In this document: positions 1 to 8,849 of the stretch, in pieces | Layout of the letters: each line of letters starts with the position of its first letter | How positions within the stretch are numbered: position 1 is the first letter of the stretch | Assembly: GCA_022842885.1 (NCBI GenBank) | Contig: JALHOR010000004.1 | Span: forward strand, 40,166-85,565 | Source: Anaerolineae bacterium | Lineage (GTDB): Bacteria > Chloroflexota > Anaerolineae > Aggregatilineales > Phototrophicaceae | DNA: 45,400 nt | Reading direction: 5' to 3' | Notes under the pieces: model-generated | The model's input: the letters and a program-made list of their open reading frames with translations, nothing else | Databases searched by the model: none | What the model was told of the DNA's origin: nothing | Made by a program: the position numbers and the translations under genes

Positions 1-2
1 CG

Positions 3-1232
3 GAGACCGGCGAAAAAATCTCTTTTAGCAATGGCAAAATGAATGTGCCGGATAATCCAATTTTACTGTTTATTGAAGGGGATGGCATCGGTTACGACAT
101 CATGACCGCCAGCAAACGCATCTGGGATGCCGCCATCGAAAAAGCGTATCATGGTAATCGTAAAGTCAGTTGGATGGAAGTCTACTGCGGCGAAAAAGCA
201 GCCGGGGTTTATGATGGTAACTTCATGCCGGAAGAAACCTTTGATGCTTTACGCGACTTTAAAGTCGGCATCAAGGGCCCGTTGACGACCCCTGTGGGCG
301 AAGGTTTTCGTAGTTTGAACGTCACCTTGCGCCAAGTGCTGGATTTGTATGTGTGTTTGCGTCCGGTACGCTATTATAACGGCGTGCCTAGCCCGTTGAA
401 AAACCCCGAAGAAGTAGATGTTGTTATCTTCCGCGAAAATACCGAAGATATTTATGCCGGGATTGAATTTGAAAGCGGCACGCCGGAAAACAAAAAACTG
501 GCAAAATTCCTGCGCGAAGAATTGGGTGCTACGGGCTTCTTTGAAAATGCCGGATTGGGCATCAAACCTGTCAGCGAATTTGGCAGCAAACGGCTGATTC
601 GGGCGGCGATTCGTTATGCCATTGAACGCAAGCGCAAGAGCGTAACTTTCGTCCATAAAGGCAACATTCAAAAATTCACCGAAGGCGCTTTCCAAAAATG
701 GGGCTACGAAGTGGGCGTACAAGAATTCCCCAACGAAACCATCTCATGGGCAGAAGTCGAGAAAAATCACGGCGGCAAAGTACCTGCCGATAAAATTCTC
801 CTGCAAGATACCATCGCCGATATTATGTTCCAGAAGATGCTGCTGCGTCCGTCGGAACATGATGTGCTGGCAACCACCAACCTCAACGGCGATTATCTGA
901 GCGATGCCATTGCCGCAGAAGTCGGCGGCGTGGGGATTGCCCCCGGTGCCAATATCGGCGACGAAGTGGCATTGTTTGAAGCGACACACGGTACTGCCCC
1001 CAAATATACCAATTTGGATAAAGTCAATCCGGGGTCGCTGCTGTTCAGTGGTGTCATGATGTTGGAGCATCTGACTTGGTTTGAAGCGGCAGACCTTATC
1101 ACCCGCGCTTACGAAAAGACCATCGCAGATAAAGTCGTGACTTATGATTTTGCCCGCCAGATGGAAGATGCTAGAGAAGTGAAAACCAGCGAATTTGCCA
1201 CTGCCATCATTAACAACATGGATGCCGTTTAA
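3..1232 (+). CDS. icd: NADP-dependent isocitrate dehydrogenase, 5' end outside window
   Basis: Converts isocitrate to 2-oxoglutarate and CO2 in the TCA cycle, cytoplasmic. The open frame runs to the window edge: the codons before the first ATG (position 39) read [12 protein letters not shown], which matches the N-terminal strand of the family just before NVPDNP and IEGDGIG, so the real start lies upstream and the gene is partial. Visible family marks are the substrate loop [11 protein letters not shown] with the regulatory Ser, [10 protein letters not shown], and HGTAPKY. NADP preference is supported by the Lys-Tyr of HGTAPKY and by YDFAR near the C-terminus, equivalent to E. coli Lys344/Tyr345 and Tyr391/Arg395. 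A rho-independent terminator follows directly. Identification is secure. Confidence 0.96.
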   Translation, partial: ETGEKISFSNGKMNVPDNPILLFIEGDGIGYDIMTASKRIWDAAIEKAYHGNRKVSWMEVYCGEKAAGVYDGNFMPEETFDALRDFKVGIKGPLTTPVGEGFRSLNVTLRQVLDLYVCLRPVRYYNGVPSPLKNPEEVDVVIFRENTEDIYAGIEFESGTPENKKLAKFLREELGATGFFENAGLGIKPVSEFGSKRLIRAAIRYAIERKRKSVTFVHKGNIQKFTEGAFQKWGYEVGVQEFPNETISWAEVEKNHGGKVPADKILLQDTIADIMFQKMLLRPSEHDVLATTNLNGDYLSDAIAAEVGGVGIAPGANIGDEVALFEATHGTAPKYTNLDKVNPGSLLFSGVMMLEHLTWFEAADLITRAYEKTIADKVVTYDFARQMEDAREVKTSEFATAIINNMDAV

Positions 1233-1255
1233 CAGCAAGCCCGTGATGTAAGCCC

Positions 1256-1286
1256 AAAGGCGTGCCTGTTTCAGACACGCCTTTTT
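1256..1286 (+). terminator. Rho-independent terminator of icd
   Basis: AAAGGCGTG (1256-1264) pairs with CACGCCTTT (1276-1284), with an inner CTG/CAG pairing and a T run to 1286. It lies 24 bp after the icd stop codon. Confidence 0.85.
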
Positions 1287-1335
1287 GCGTTTTGGACGTC
1301 ATCTACAATGGCTTGCAGCGCCGCGAAAAGCCGCC

Positions 1336-2022
1336 TTAATCCAACGTGAAGGTTGTGCCGGGGTCTAAGACGATGGGTTGAGCATCTGTGCCGCGATTCA
1401 CCATATCTGCCCAATGCCCGGCATCACAGACAATCGGCGGGAAGGTGTTATAGTGCATGGGTATCACATATTTGGGACGAATCAATTTGGTAGCTTTAAT
1501 CGAATCGTCAATTCCCATCGTAAAAAAATCACCAATCGGCAAAAACGCCAAATCAATGCCTTCATCGCCAATCAGGCTCATATCCCCAAACAGTGCCGTA
1601 TCCCCGGCAAAATACAATACTTTGCCATCCACACGGATAATAAACCCATTGGGTTGCCCGCCATACGTGCCATCGGGGAAGGATGACGAGTGAAACGCCA
1701 ATGTCCATTTAACATCTACAAACTCACCCTGATACCAACCGCCCGTATTGCCCTGAATCACATTCTCAATGCCATTAGCAATATACCAATTCCCCATCTC
1801 AAAATTACAGGCAACCGGCGCACCCGTGCGATGCGCGATAGCCGCCGAATCGCCTACATGGTCGCCATGTGCATGTGAAACCAAAATCAAGTCGGGCTTA
1901 AGCGCCTCCGGGTCGGTCGTATTCAAAGGATTGCCTGTTAAAAAAGGGTCAATCAAGATCATTTTGTTGCCAAATTCTACCGAAAAAGCAGAGTGACCAA
2001 ACCAACGGACGATGACTGCCAT
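1336..2022 (-). CDS. UPF0173 family metal-dependent hydrolase
   Basis: A 228-residue cytoplasmic metallo-beta-lactamase-fold protein of the UPF0173 / UlaG-like group. The start is fixed by an AGGAG box about 9 nt upstream of the ATG. The N-terminus WFGHSAFSVEF and the metal motif SHAHGDHVGD are seen, followed by a later His-rich metal site (FAGDTALFGD, then IPMHYNTFPP). Length and motif order fit the family. The natural substrate of UPF0173 proteins is not established; UlaG itself opens L-ascorbate-6-phosphate, but that is not implied here. It converges on icd and stands as a single gene; nothing around it suggests a pathway. Confidence 0.88.
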   Translation of the reverse strand: MAVIVRWFGHSAFSVEFGNKMILIDPFLTGNPLNTTDPEALKPDLILVSHAHGDHVGDSAAIAHRTGAPVACNFEMGNWYIANGIENVIQGNTGGWYQGEFVDVKWTLAFHSSSFPDGTYGGQPNGFIIRVDGKVLYFAGDTALFGDMSLIGDEGIDLAFLPIGDFFTMGIDDSIKATKLIRPKYVIPMHYNTFPPIVCDAGHWADMVNRGTDAQPIVLDPGTTFTLD

Positions 2023-2122
2023 TAGCTTTTACTCCTGTCACAAAATAAGCGCATGTAATAAAAACATCCTAATCGTAACACAAAACCTGTGATTTGCCCT
2101 TAAGAATAGCCGCAAACTGGCA

Positions 2123-3400
2123 TTATCGGTCTATAGGAGTTTCTGGTTTGGGCATGGGCAACCGCAGCGTAAATGTTGCACCTTGTTCCAATCCGGCGCT
2201 AGCAGCAACGATAGTGCCATCGTGCGCTTCCACAATTGCCCGTGCAATGCTTAAACCAATGCCCAAGCCGCCATGTCGTCGCGTCATATGGTCTTCAATT
2301 TGATAAAATTCCTCAAAGATGCGATCTAGCTGTTCCGGCGGAATCCCGATGCCTGTATCCGTCATTTCCATAAAGGCATAGTAACCGTCGGTGCGCCCCT
2401 TCAGCGTGATAGTGCCGTTCACGGGCGTAAAAGCAATCGCGTTGTTCAGCATGTTCGTAAGCGCCATCACCATGCGGGTGACATCTGCCGTAATCGGAAT
2501 ATCCGGTTCAGGCTGCATAATTTGAATGTTGTGTTTGCCATTATCTAACAACGTGAGTGTATCGCGTTGGAAGTGCTTAAACAATGTACCGATGCTGGTT
2601 TTTTCTAGGTACAAATCGCTCTGTTTCTGTTTAAGATAACGCAGGTTAATCATATCATCAATAATTTTACGCAGTTTGAGGGCGCTTTCCATCACTTTGG
2701 CGGCGTTATCCTGCGCGGATTGGCTTTCTTCCATTTGCAAGAAACTCGCATATCCCATCACCACGCCTAGCGGTGTCCGCAATTCGTGCGATGCAATAGC
2801 GATAAAATTGTTTTTGAGTTTGTCCACTTCGTTGAGTTCTTCGTTGACTTTTTTCAGTTCTGCTACAAGCTGCGCCCCTTCGATGGCAACTGCCGCTTGC
2901 GCTGATAAGATGCTCAAATAATTGCGGTCATCGTCGGTCCACGGTAGTTGATGCTTGTTAATAGCTTCAATCACACCAATCAAGCGATTTTTGTAGCTGA
3001 TTGGCACCCCTAGCAATGAGCGCGTCTCAAACTGAATTTCTTCATCCACGCGGGAATAATGACGCGGGTCGCTGCGTGCTTCATTAAGTTGGATAATCTC
3101 ATTTTTTTGCAAAATTGTTCCGGCGATGCTGTCCATCGGTACGGGTTTACCAATGAGTTTGCTGGCATATTTGCCGGTGGTGCTGGCGGCAAACACCAAT
3201 TGTTTATGGCGCTTATCCCACAGCAAGATAGAGGCTGCATCACAACCGGTAATCTGGCACGCCACTTCCATGATGTAAGTCAGCAGCGAATCCAAATCTA
3301 GTTGTGAATTGAGTGCCGCACTAATTTCCGCAAGCTGCGCCAGAATGATAATTTTCTTTTCGAGTTCTTGCACATGTTGTTCTAATGGTGGCTGACTCAT
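2123..3400 (-). CDS. GAF-domain sensor histidine kinase
   Basis: A soluble sensor kinase of about 425 residues. After a short coiled coil (LEQHVQELEKKII) comes a GAF domain (roughly residues 25-190). A HisKA dimerisation helix follows with the phospho-acceptor in IASHELRTPL, and then a HATPase domain with MLNNAIAFTP (N box), MTDTGIGIPP (G1) and GGLGIGLSIA (G2). No membrane segment is seen, so it probably senses a cytoplasmic ligand or redox state through GAF. The start at 3400 (MSQPPLEQ) is preferred over the longer open frame to 3532, whose extra N-terminus is non-homologous and reaches into the repeat-rich region. There is no response regulator beside it, so it is an orphan kinase. Its promoter must lie within or next to the repeat array at 3560-4166. 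Confidence 0.88.
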   Translation of the reverse strand: MSQPPLEQHVQELEKKIIILAQLAEISAALNSQLDLDSLLTYIMEVACQITGCDAASILLWDKRHKQLVFAASTTGKYASKLIGKPVPMDSIAGTILQKNEIIQLNEARSDPRHYSRVDEEIQFETRSLLGVPISYKNRLIGVIEAINKHQLPWTDDDRNYLSILSAQAAVAIEGAQLVAELKKVNEELNEVDKLKNNFIAIASHELRTPLGVVMGYASFLQMEESQSAQDNAAKVMESALKLRKIIDDMINLRYLKQKQSDLYLEKTSIGTLFKHFQRDTLTLLDNGKHNIQIMQPEPDIPITADVTRMVMALTNMLNNAIAFTPVNGTITLKGRTDGYYAFMEMTDTGIGIPPEQLDRIFEEFYQIEDHMTRRHGGLGIGLSIARAIVEAHDGTIVAASAGLEQGATFTLRLPMPKPETPIDR

Positions 3401-3596
3401 GATTAATCTTAATGCTTTCTGCCAGAACAATCGGGTATGTGTGCATTTTAGCATCATTAAAGGAAATGGGCGAAAACAAAAAGGCAAGTGGGGTAGGTTG
3501 TTCAGAAGTTTTGCACAGGAAAGATTTTTCAAAAATTGTAGCCGCCTTAGTAGTAGGGGCTGTTCAAACTGTTCAAAACTTTGTAATGCGTTTTGT

Positions 3597-3620
3597 AATT
3601 TGGGATATATATCCCAAATT
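3597..3620. repeat. Perfect 24-bp palindrome of the TTGGGATA family
   Basis: Two TTGGGATA sites meet head to head around a TATA centre to give a perfect 24-bp palindrome. It is the most symmetric site of the array and probably the highest-affinity site for the factor that reads the TTGGGATA family. Confidence 0.7.
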
Positions 3621-3711
3621 GTTACGAATTATTGCGGCGTTTTGAACTTAAAATATCCCAAATGCTAATTGTTAAGAAATTGTCTTTGGGATAAAAGTTT
3701 TGAACAGCCCC

Positions 3712-3740
3712 CTGTTCATAACTCGGCTAGTTATGAACAG
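3712..3740. repeat. 12-bp inverted repeat of the GAACAG family
   Basis: CTGTTCATAACT (3712-3723) and AGTTATGAACAG (3729-3740) are exact reverse complements around CGGCT. The left arm also pairs with TGAACAG at 3701-3707, so three alternating sites can form competing hairpins. The right arm runs into the DnaA-box-like TTATGCACA. Confidence 0.7.
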
Positions 3741-4014
3741 TTATGCACAATGTAATAAAAAGTTTTGAACAGAAACTATAACATTATAACAATTTTGGCA
3801 CAAATGTGCTAGAGTTTTGAACAGAAATTAGTAGCCCATAACGAGTTTTGAACAGGTTTTGAACAGAAACTATGCGTTCATAACGAGTTTTGAACAGGGT
3901 TTTGAACATAACTTTATATATTATTTCGTACAAATTGGGATATTTGGGATAAATTGAGTCCTATTACCAAAAAACTTGGGATAAATTTTATCACAAGTTA
4001 AACTATTAAGAAAC

Positions 4015-4038
4015 ATATCCCAAACGGTTTTGGGATAT
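4015..4038. repeat. 10-bp inverted repeat of TTGGGATA sites
   Basis: ATATCCCAAA and TTTGGGATAT face each other around a 4-nt centre. It is a second dyad-symmetric arrangement of the TTGGGATA family inside the array. Confidence 0.65.
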
Positions 4039-4358
4039 TAAGAGGTCAAGAGTGGTCAACATCAAGATTTGATTTGGGATATAAGTTTGTTCGTCTTTAG
4101 ATAGATTGTAACACTTGCGATATTGCTTGGGATATCACGTTACAATCCGTCATAAATCTTGGGATATTCGGCATCTTTTTGGCACTGGTTATTTCCCCAA
4201 GTGTTGAGGACTTAATGCTGTACTATCCTCTCTTAAGTCTTTTTGTGTTCTATAAACAGAACAAATGTGTGATTAAATTCCCGTTTGTGACATTCATCAT
4301 GATAAACCATGACATCCGACGCTACAGCTTGCTGGCATCAGCGGCGATACTGTAGATG

Positions 4359-4376
4359 TATTCGCATAAGCGAATA
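4359..4376. promoter_or_regulatory. Likely operator of the ArsR/SqrR-type repressor
   Basis: The dyad TATTCGC-ATAA-GCGAATA contains ATTC-N8-GAAT, the spacing reported for the persulfide-responsive ArsR-family repressor SqrR. It ends 15 bp before the chosen ATG of the ArsR gene, where bound repressor would block transcription of the downstream redox operon. It also argues against the longer reading frame from 4356, which would place the operator inside coding sequence. The link to sulfur sensing is inference. Confidence 0.65.
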
Positions 4377-4391
4377 GATGAAAGGATGAAC

Positions 4392-4721
4392 ATGCCTATT
4401 CCAAGCCTCAGCGAACTTGACAGCCTGCACCGCAATATGTGTCAGGCGATTGGCGATCCCCGCCGCATTCAAATTTTATATGCGCTCTACGAAAAACCGC
4501 GCCATGTGACTGCCCTAGCAGATTTGCTGGATGCACCGCAGCCCACCATTTCGCGGCATTTGTCGGTGCTGCGCCAACGAGGCTTGGTGCTGTGTGAACG
4601 TGATGGTGCGGCGATGGTTTATCGCCTTGCCGATGAGCGCATTATCACGGTTTTGGATATGATGCGTGGTTTGCTGCGCGAGTTTTTGACGAAACAAGTC
4701 AGTTTAATGGAGGAGTATTGA
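4392..4721 (+). CDS. ArsR-family winged-helix transcriptional repressor
   Basis: A small DNA-binding repressor of about 109 residues. The ArsR core is visible: CQAIGDPRRIQILYAL, then the recognition helix in DAPQPTISRHLSVLRQRGLV, then the wing ERDGAAMVYRL. Start 4392 is chosen because AAAGGA lies 5 nt upstream and a dyad operator sits just before it. Two cysteines are present, one before the winged helix (CQAIGD) and one entering the wing (VLCERDG). They are not at the usual BigR/SqrR spacing, so a disulfide or polysulfide switch is possible but unproved; no clear ArsR-type metal cluster is seen. It is the first gene of a same-strand cluster of redox and sulfur-transport genes and is probably its regulator. 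Confidence 0.88.
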   Translation: MPIPSLSELDSLHRNMCQAIGDPRRIQILYALYEKPRHVTALADLLDAPQPTISRHLSVLRQRGLVLCERDGAAMVYRLADERIITVLDMMRGLLREFLTKQVSLMEEY

Positions 4722-4760
4722 AGCCTTGTTACAAGGCATATTCGATAGGTAGGCAACCTT

Positions 4761-6200
4761 ATGAGACATTCCCGTTACATCTGGATTTTTGGACTTTTAG
4801 GAACAGCATTTATCATCATCAGCACCCTTTTATTGTTGGCTTCCCCTAATCGTGTGACTGCCGATGACCCTTGGCAGCATGTGCCATCCCGTGCAGAACC
4901 CACTGACCACACTTTTTTGATGAAGGGACCCTTTGAAACTGGGTCTGATGTCACCCGTGCGTGTTTAACCTGCCACGAAACCGATGCCCACGAAGTCATG
5001 CAAACGGTTCACTGGACATGGCAAGCCCCGCCCGTTGAAGTGGCGTGGCGCGATGAGCCAGTTTCCACAGGCAAAGCCAATACCCTCAATAATTTTTGCA
5101 TTGGCGTTCAACCGAATATTCAAGGGTGTTCGCGGTGTCATGCGGGTTATGGTTGGGTAGATGCCAATTTTGATTTTAGCCAAGAGGCGAATGTAGATTG
5201 TTTGGTGTGCCACGATACCAGCGGCACTTATGTTAAGCAGGGCGGCGGTTATCCGGCTGACGGCGTGGATTTGCTGGCAGTCGCGCAAAGTGTGAGCTAC
5301 CCCACGCGGGTCAACTGCGGTGGGTGTCACTTTAATGGTGGCGGCGGCAATGGCGTCAAACATGGCGATTTGGATGAATCGCTCTATTTCCCGTCAGAAA
5401 ATGTGGATGTTCACATGGGGCGCTTGGATTTTCAGTGTATTGATTGCCACCAAGCCGAAGACCATAACGTGCGTGGGCGCTCTATCAGTGTCAGTGTGGA
5501 TAACGCCAACCAAGTGTATTGTACGGACTGCCATACCCCCAACTTGATTCATGGGGATGCACGTATTACTGATCATCTGGAAACGGTGGCGTGCCAAACG
5601 TGCCATGTGCCGGCTGGGGCGCTGCGTGATGCGACCAAAATGCTGTGGGATTGGTCTACGGCTGGCGACCCCACCCGCGAAGAAAACCCGCATGAATATT
5701 TGCGGATTAAAGGCGATTTTGTTTACGAAAATGATTTCATGCCCGATTACTTCTGGTACGATGGCACGGCTTCGCGCTATCTGTTGGGCGATACGATTAA
5801 CCCCGATGAAATCACGGTATTGAATCCGTTATTGGGCAATATTCGCACGCCGGATGCCAAACTTTTCCCATTCAAAGTCCATTATGCCCGCCAACCGTAT
5901 GATACGGTCAACAATATTTTGTTAGTGCCATCCACATCGGGCGAAGGCGGTTTCTGGACGACGTTTGATTGGCAAACGGCACTCCAACTGGGGTCAGAAG
6001 CGGCAGGACTTCCCTACAGTGGCAGTTACGATTTTGCCACCACCACGATGCTTTGGCCCATCACCCACATGGTACAACCCAAAGCGAATGCCTTGCAATG
6101 TGCCGATTGCCACAGCGATAACGGGCGCATGGATTGGGAAGCACTCGGCTATTATGGCGACCCGATGACTTGGGGCGGGCGCAACCCGTCAGGAGAATAG
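4761..6200 (+). CDS. Octaheme c-type cytochrome, tetrathionate reductase family
   Basis: An exported 479-residue protein with one N-terminal hydrophobic segment (residues 7-28, signal or anchor) and exactly eight CXXCH haem sites, at about residues 68, 123, 147, 186, 226, 254, 278 and 447. The signature NNFCIGVQPNIQGCSRCHAGYGW spacing, with a non-haem Cys before the second haem, and the long haem-free stretch before haem 8 are typical of the octaheme tetrathionate reductase (OTR) family. Members reduce tetrathionate and, in vitro, nitrite and hydroxylamine; the physiological substrate is uncertain. It ends 3 bp before the next cytochrome gene, which probably feeds it electrons from the quinone pool. 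The ArsR-type repressor and dyad operator upstream and the YedE sulfur transporters downstream favour a sulfur substrate. Confidence 0.87.
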   Translation: MRHSRYIWIFGLLGTAFIIISTLLLLASPNRVTADDPWQHVPSRAEPTDHTFLMKGPFETGSDVTRACLTCHETDAHEVMQTVHWTWQAPPVEVAWRDEPVSTGKANTLNNFCIGVQPNIQGCSRCHAGYGWVDANFDFSQEANVDCLVCHDTSGTYVKQGGGYPADGVDLLAVAQSVSYPTRVNCGGCHFNGGGGNGVKHGDLDESLYFPSENVDVHMGRLDFQCIDCHQAEDHNVRGRSISVSVDNANQVYCTDCHTPNLIHGDARITDHLETVACQTCHVPAGALRDATKMLWDWSTAGDPTREENPHEYLRIKGDFVYENDFMPDYFWYDGTASRYLLGDTINPDEITVLNPLLGNIRTPDAKLFPFKVHYARQPYDTVNNILLVPSTSGEGGFWTTFDWQTALQLGSEAAGLPYSGSYDFATTTMLWPITHMVQPKANALQCADCHSDNGRMDWEALGYYGDPMTWGGRNPSGE

Positions 6201-6203
6201 CCC

Positions 6204-8840
6204 ATGAGACAGCGATTTTATCACCGCGTTTTGCGCGTCTTCTTTATCGGGGGTGTGGTCTGCTTGCTAGCAGCCACACTCATGACAGCGACGGTGCTGG
6301 CGCAAGACAGCGAAACCAGTTTGTGTGTGGCAGCGCCTTTTGTGCCGTGCGAACCGCCGCTAAAACCCGTCGGGTCGCCGCTGCATCCGGTCTTTGCATT
6401 GTTGGATGCCGCTGGAAAAAATGTATTTGATGCGAATGAACCTGTGAGTACCTTACAAACCTGTGGTACTTGCCATGATACGGCATTCATCGCGCAGCAC
6501 AGCCTTCATGCCGATGTGGGGTGGACAGCAGGGCGTGCGCCGGCGAGTGAGCGCACATGGGAAACGGGCATGGGGTGGTATGGGGCGTGGTCGCCCATCA
6601 CCTATGCCGCTGGTAATGCCATGACCGCTGCCGAATGGGTGCAATCACAAGGTTGGCGGCATGTCGGCGGGGGTGTGGCAGCAGAAATCGGTATTGAGAT
6701 GAACTGCTTCTTATGCCATCTTGACGCGCCCAATAACGCTGCCCGCGTAGCCGCATTAGAAAATGGACAATTTAAATGGGCAAATACGGCGACCTTAGTT
6801 GGTACGGGCATTGTCGAACCGGATGATGATAGCTGGCGTTATAACCCGGCAGTATTGGATGCGAATAAGGCATTGCTACCGCAGTATGTGACGATTGCCG
6901 AACCCCGCGACGCCAATTGTGGCTTTTGTCATGGGGTTGCCGATGATGAAACGCAAACGCCTTTAAATTTTGACGTGTTTGATACCACCCAATGGCATAC
7001 CCTAATCGCTGGACAAGTTTTTTCGCCGCAGCGCATCAGCAGCAGCGGCTTGAATCTGCAAGATAAACCGACGCTCACACGGTCATGGGATATTCATGCA
7101 GAACGAGTGGTGGGTTGTACCGAATGCCATTATGCGTTAAATAATCCGGTCTTTTATGTTGAACCCGATGCTAGCCGCCCAGAGCATCTTGAATTTGACC
7201 CGCGCCGGATGGACTTTGGCGATTATTTAGAACGTCCGCTGCACCAATTCGCCAATGGTGGGCAAGCCTATAGCAGCACATTTCCGGTGTTTGAACGGGC
7301 AGACCGCGATTGTGCCACTTGTCATGATGCTGTCTCGACGCATACATGGTTGGAATATTCGCTGCGGCATATGCAGGCGCTCACCTGTGAAGTGTGTCAT
7401 ATTCCAAAACTGTATGCGCCCGCGCTGGAGACGATAGATTGGACAGTCCTCAGCGCAGCAGATGAACCACGCATGACGTATCGTGGCGTAGATGGGGCGT
7501 CGCAACCGCCGCTGATTACCGGATACGAACCTGTTTTATTGTTAGATGCTGACCAAAAACCCGCGCCCTATAATCTGCTGAGTGTGTGGTATTGGGTCGC
7601 GGGTGAACCTGCTGAACCCATTGCCCGCGAAGCACTACATGCCGCCTATTTTGATGATAATGCTTATGCAGCGGAAGTGCTGGCAGCTTTTGATGCTGAT
7701 GGCGATAGTCAGCTAAGTGAAGTTGAATTGGTCATCAATACTGATGCTAAAGAGGCATTGATAACGGCGCGTTTGGAAGCGCAAGGCTTGCTTAATCCGC
7801 GCATCATGGGCGAAGTCACCACCTATGCCGTGCATCATAATGTGACGCAAGGCGAATGGGCAACCCGCGAATGCAGCACTTGTCATACCGAAAATTCGCG
7901 CCTTAGCCAACCGCTGCTGCTTGCCAAGCAATCACCGGGCGGCGTGACCCCGCTGCTCATCAGCGATAATTTGCAAGGCAATCTGGAAACCGATGAACAG
8001 GGCGCATTGCTGTTTGTGCCAAATCTTCAGGTCGCCCCCGTAGATTTGTATATCCTAGGACACGACAGCGCCACATGGATTGACTCATTGGGCATGGGCT
8101 TGTTTGTGCTGGTGTTGCTGGGTGTGACCTTGCATGGTGGCTTGCGTTATATGGCTGCCCGCCGTTTGCCTGCGCCCGTGCAGCCTCAATTGCGCGAAGT
8201 CTACATGTACACCATTTATGAGCGTCAATGGCATTGGTTACAGACCGCTGGTATTTTCGGGCTGATTTTTACGGGCTTGGTCATTCATAAGCCGGATATG
8301 TTTGCCATGTTTAGTTTTCAGGGGGTGGTGCTGGTGCATAATGCGCTGGCAGTTATCCTGATTATCAATGCAGCATTGGCAGCATTTTATCATCTTGCCA
8401 GCGGCGAAATTCGCCAATTTTTGCCAGAGCCGCGCGGTTTCTTCGGGCAGATGTTCGCGCAGGCGAAATATTATCTGTGGGGCATCTTCCGGGGCGAACC
8501 GCATCCGTTTGAAAAGACACGCAATCGCAAGATGAATCCTATCCAACAGGTGACGTATTTGGCGCTACTGAATGTGCTGCTGCCGTTGCAGGTTATCACG
8601 GGCGTTTTGATGTGGGGCGCACAACATATGCCCGGTTTGATGGAATCGTTGGGCGGACTGCCGTTCTTAGCGCCCTTCCATTCGCTGATTGCTTGGTTGT
8701 TGGCAACCTTCATCGTATTGCATGTGTATATGACCACCACCGGGCATACCCCATTGGCAAATATTCAGGCGATGATGTTGGGTTGGGATGAGGTCGAAGT
8801 GCATTCCGCAGGCAATAGCCAAACCACAAATGAAGCATGA
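6204..8840 (+). CDS. Heptaheme cytochrome c fused to b-type membrane cytochrome
   Basis: An 878-residue fusion. After a signal segment (residues 9-33) comes an exported domain with seven CXXCH sites at about residues 87, 168, 239, 305, 370, 395 and 557. An EF-hand-like Ca loop (DADGDSQLSEVEL, about 497-509) lies between haems 6 and 7. The C-terminal part (about 625-850) has five membrane segments with spaced His residues (WHWLQ, VLVHN, AFYHLAS, PFHSLIA, VLHVYM), resembling cytochrome b561 / hydrogenase b subunits. The design suggests a quinol:cytochrome module that passes electrons through its own haems to the octaheme partner encoded 3 bp upstream. The start has AGGAG about 9 nt before it. 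The direction of electron flow is not determined by the sequence. Confidence 0.85.
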   Translation: MRQRFYHRVLRVFFIGGVVCLLAATLMTATVLAQDSETSLCVAAPFVPCEPPLKPVGSPLHPVFALLDAAGKNVFDANEPVSTLQTCGTCHDTAFIAQHSLHADVGWTAGRAPASERTWETGMGWYGAWSPITYAAGNAMTAAEWVQSQGWRHVGGGVAAEIGIEMNCFLCHLDAPNNAARVAALENGQFKWANTATLVGTGIVEPDDDSWRYNPAVLDANKALLPQYVTIAEPRDANCGFCHGVADDETQTPLNFDVFDTTQWHTLIAGQVFSPQRISSSGLNLQDKPTLTRSWDIHAERVVGCTECHYALNNPVFYVEPDASRPEHLEFDPRRMDFGDYLERPLHQFANGGQAYSSTFPVFERADRDCATCHDAVSTHTWLEYSLRHMQALTCEVCHIPKLYAPALETIDWTVLSAADEPRMTYRGVDGASQPPLITGYEPVLLLDADQKPAPYNLLSVWYWVAGEPAEPIAREALHAAYFDDNAYAAEVLAAFDADGDSQLSEVELVINTDAKEALITARLEAQGLLNPRIMGEVTTYAVHHNVTQGEWATRECSTCHTENSRLSQPLLLAKQSPGGVTPLLISDNLQGNLETDEQGALLFVPNLQVAPVDLYILGHDSATWIDSLGMGLFVLVLLGVTLHGGLRYMAARRLPAPVQPQLREVYMYTIYERQWHWLQTAGIFGLIFTGLVIHKPDMFAMFSFQGVVLVHNALAVILIINAALAAFYHLASGEIRQFLPEPRGFFGQMFAQAKYYLWGIFRGEPHPFEKTRNRKMNPIQQVTYLALLNVLLPLQVITGVLMWGAQHMPGLMESLGGLPFLAPFHSLIAWLLATFIVLHVYMTTTGHTPLANIQAMMLGWDEVEVHSAGNSQTTNEA

Positions 8841-8849
8841 TGGTTTTCC

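Larger units (their letters stand above)
3560..4166. repeat. Array of two short repeat families, TTTTGAACAG and TTGGGATA
   Basis: Exact TTTTGAACAG starts at 3698, 3763, 3815, 3846, 3857 and 3888, with near copies at 3640 and 3900 and reverse-strand copies at 3569 and (variant) 3560. The steps of 65, 52, 31, 11, 31 and 12 bp are close to whole turns of B-DNA. From 3815 the copies form a 42-43 bp tandem unit repeated twice. TTGGGATA starts at 3686, 3935, 3944, 3976, 4030, 4074, 4127 and 4159, with reverse copies at 3654 and 4016; most steps (32, 54, 44, 53, 32) also approach whole turns. The first family fills the left half and the second the right half. This looks like binding-site arrays for two proteins, as in iteron origins, centromere-like sites or multi-site operators. 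Confidence 0.75.
3401..4355. other. 955-bp gene-free AT-rich region with two phased repeat families
   Basis: No convincing gene is present: the open frames here are short, overlap the repeats and lack ribosome sites. The stretch holds the repeat array described at 3560-4166, a single DnaA-box-like TTATGCACA (3741-3749), and the divergent upstream regions of the histidine kinase (minus) and the ArsR-family gene (plus). Function is unknown: it could be a replication or partition site, or a large regulatory platform. Confidence 0.7.

Noticed and set aside
744..1238. Minus-strand open frame inside icd
   Set aside because: It is a shadow of a strongly conserved gene on the other strand.
3399..3668. 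Short plus-strand open frames at the left of the repeat array
   Set aside because: They overlap the kinase start and the repeats, lack ribosome sites and show no protein-like composition.
3741..3749. Firm call of a chromosomal origin
   Set aside because: Only one DnaA-box-like site is seen, no dnaA or dnaN is present, and strand skew could not be computed; kept only as a hypothesis for the array.
3560..4166. CRISPR array
   Set aside because: Repeats are only 8-10 bp, occur on both strands and at uneven steps, with no spacers of constant length and no cas gene nearby.
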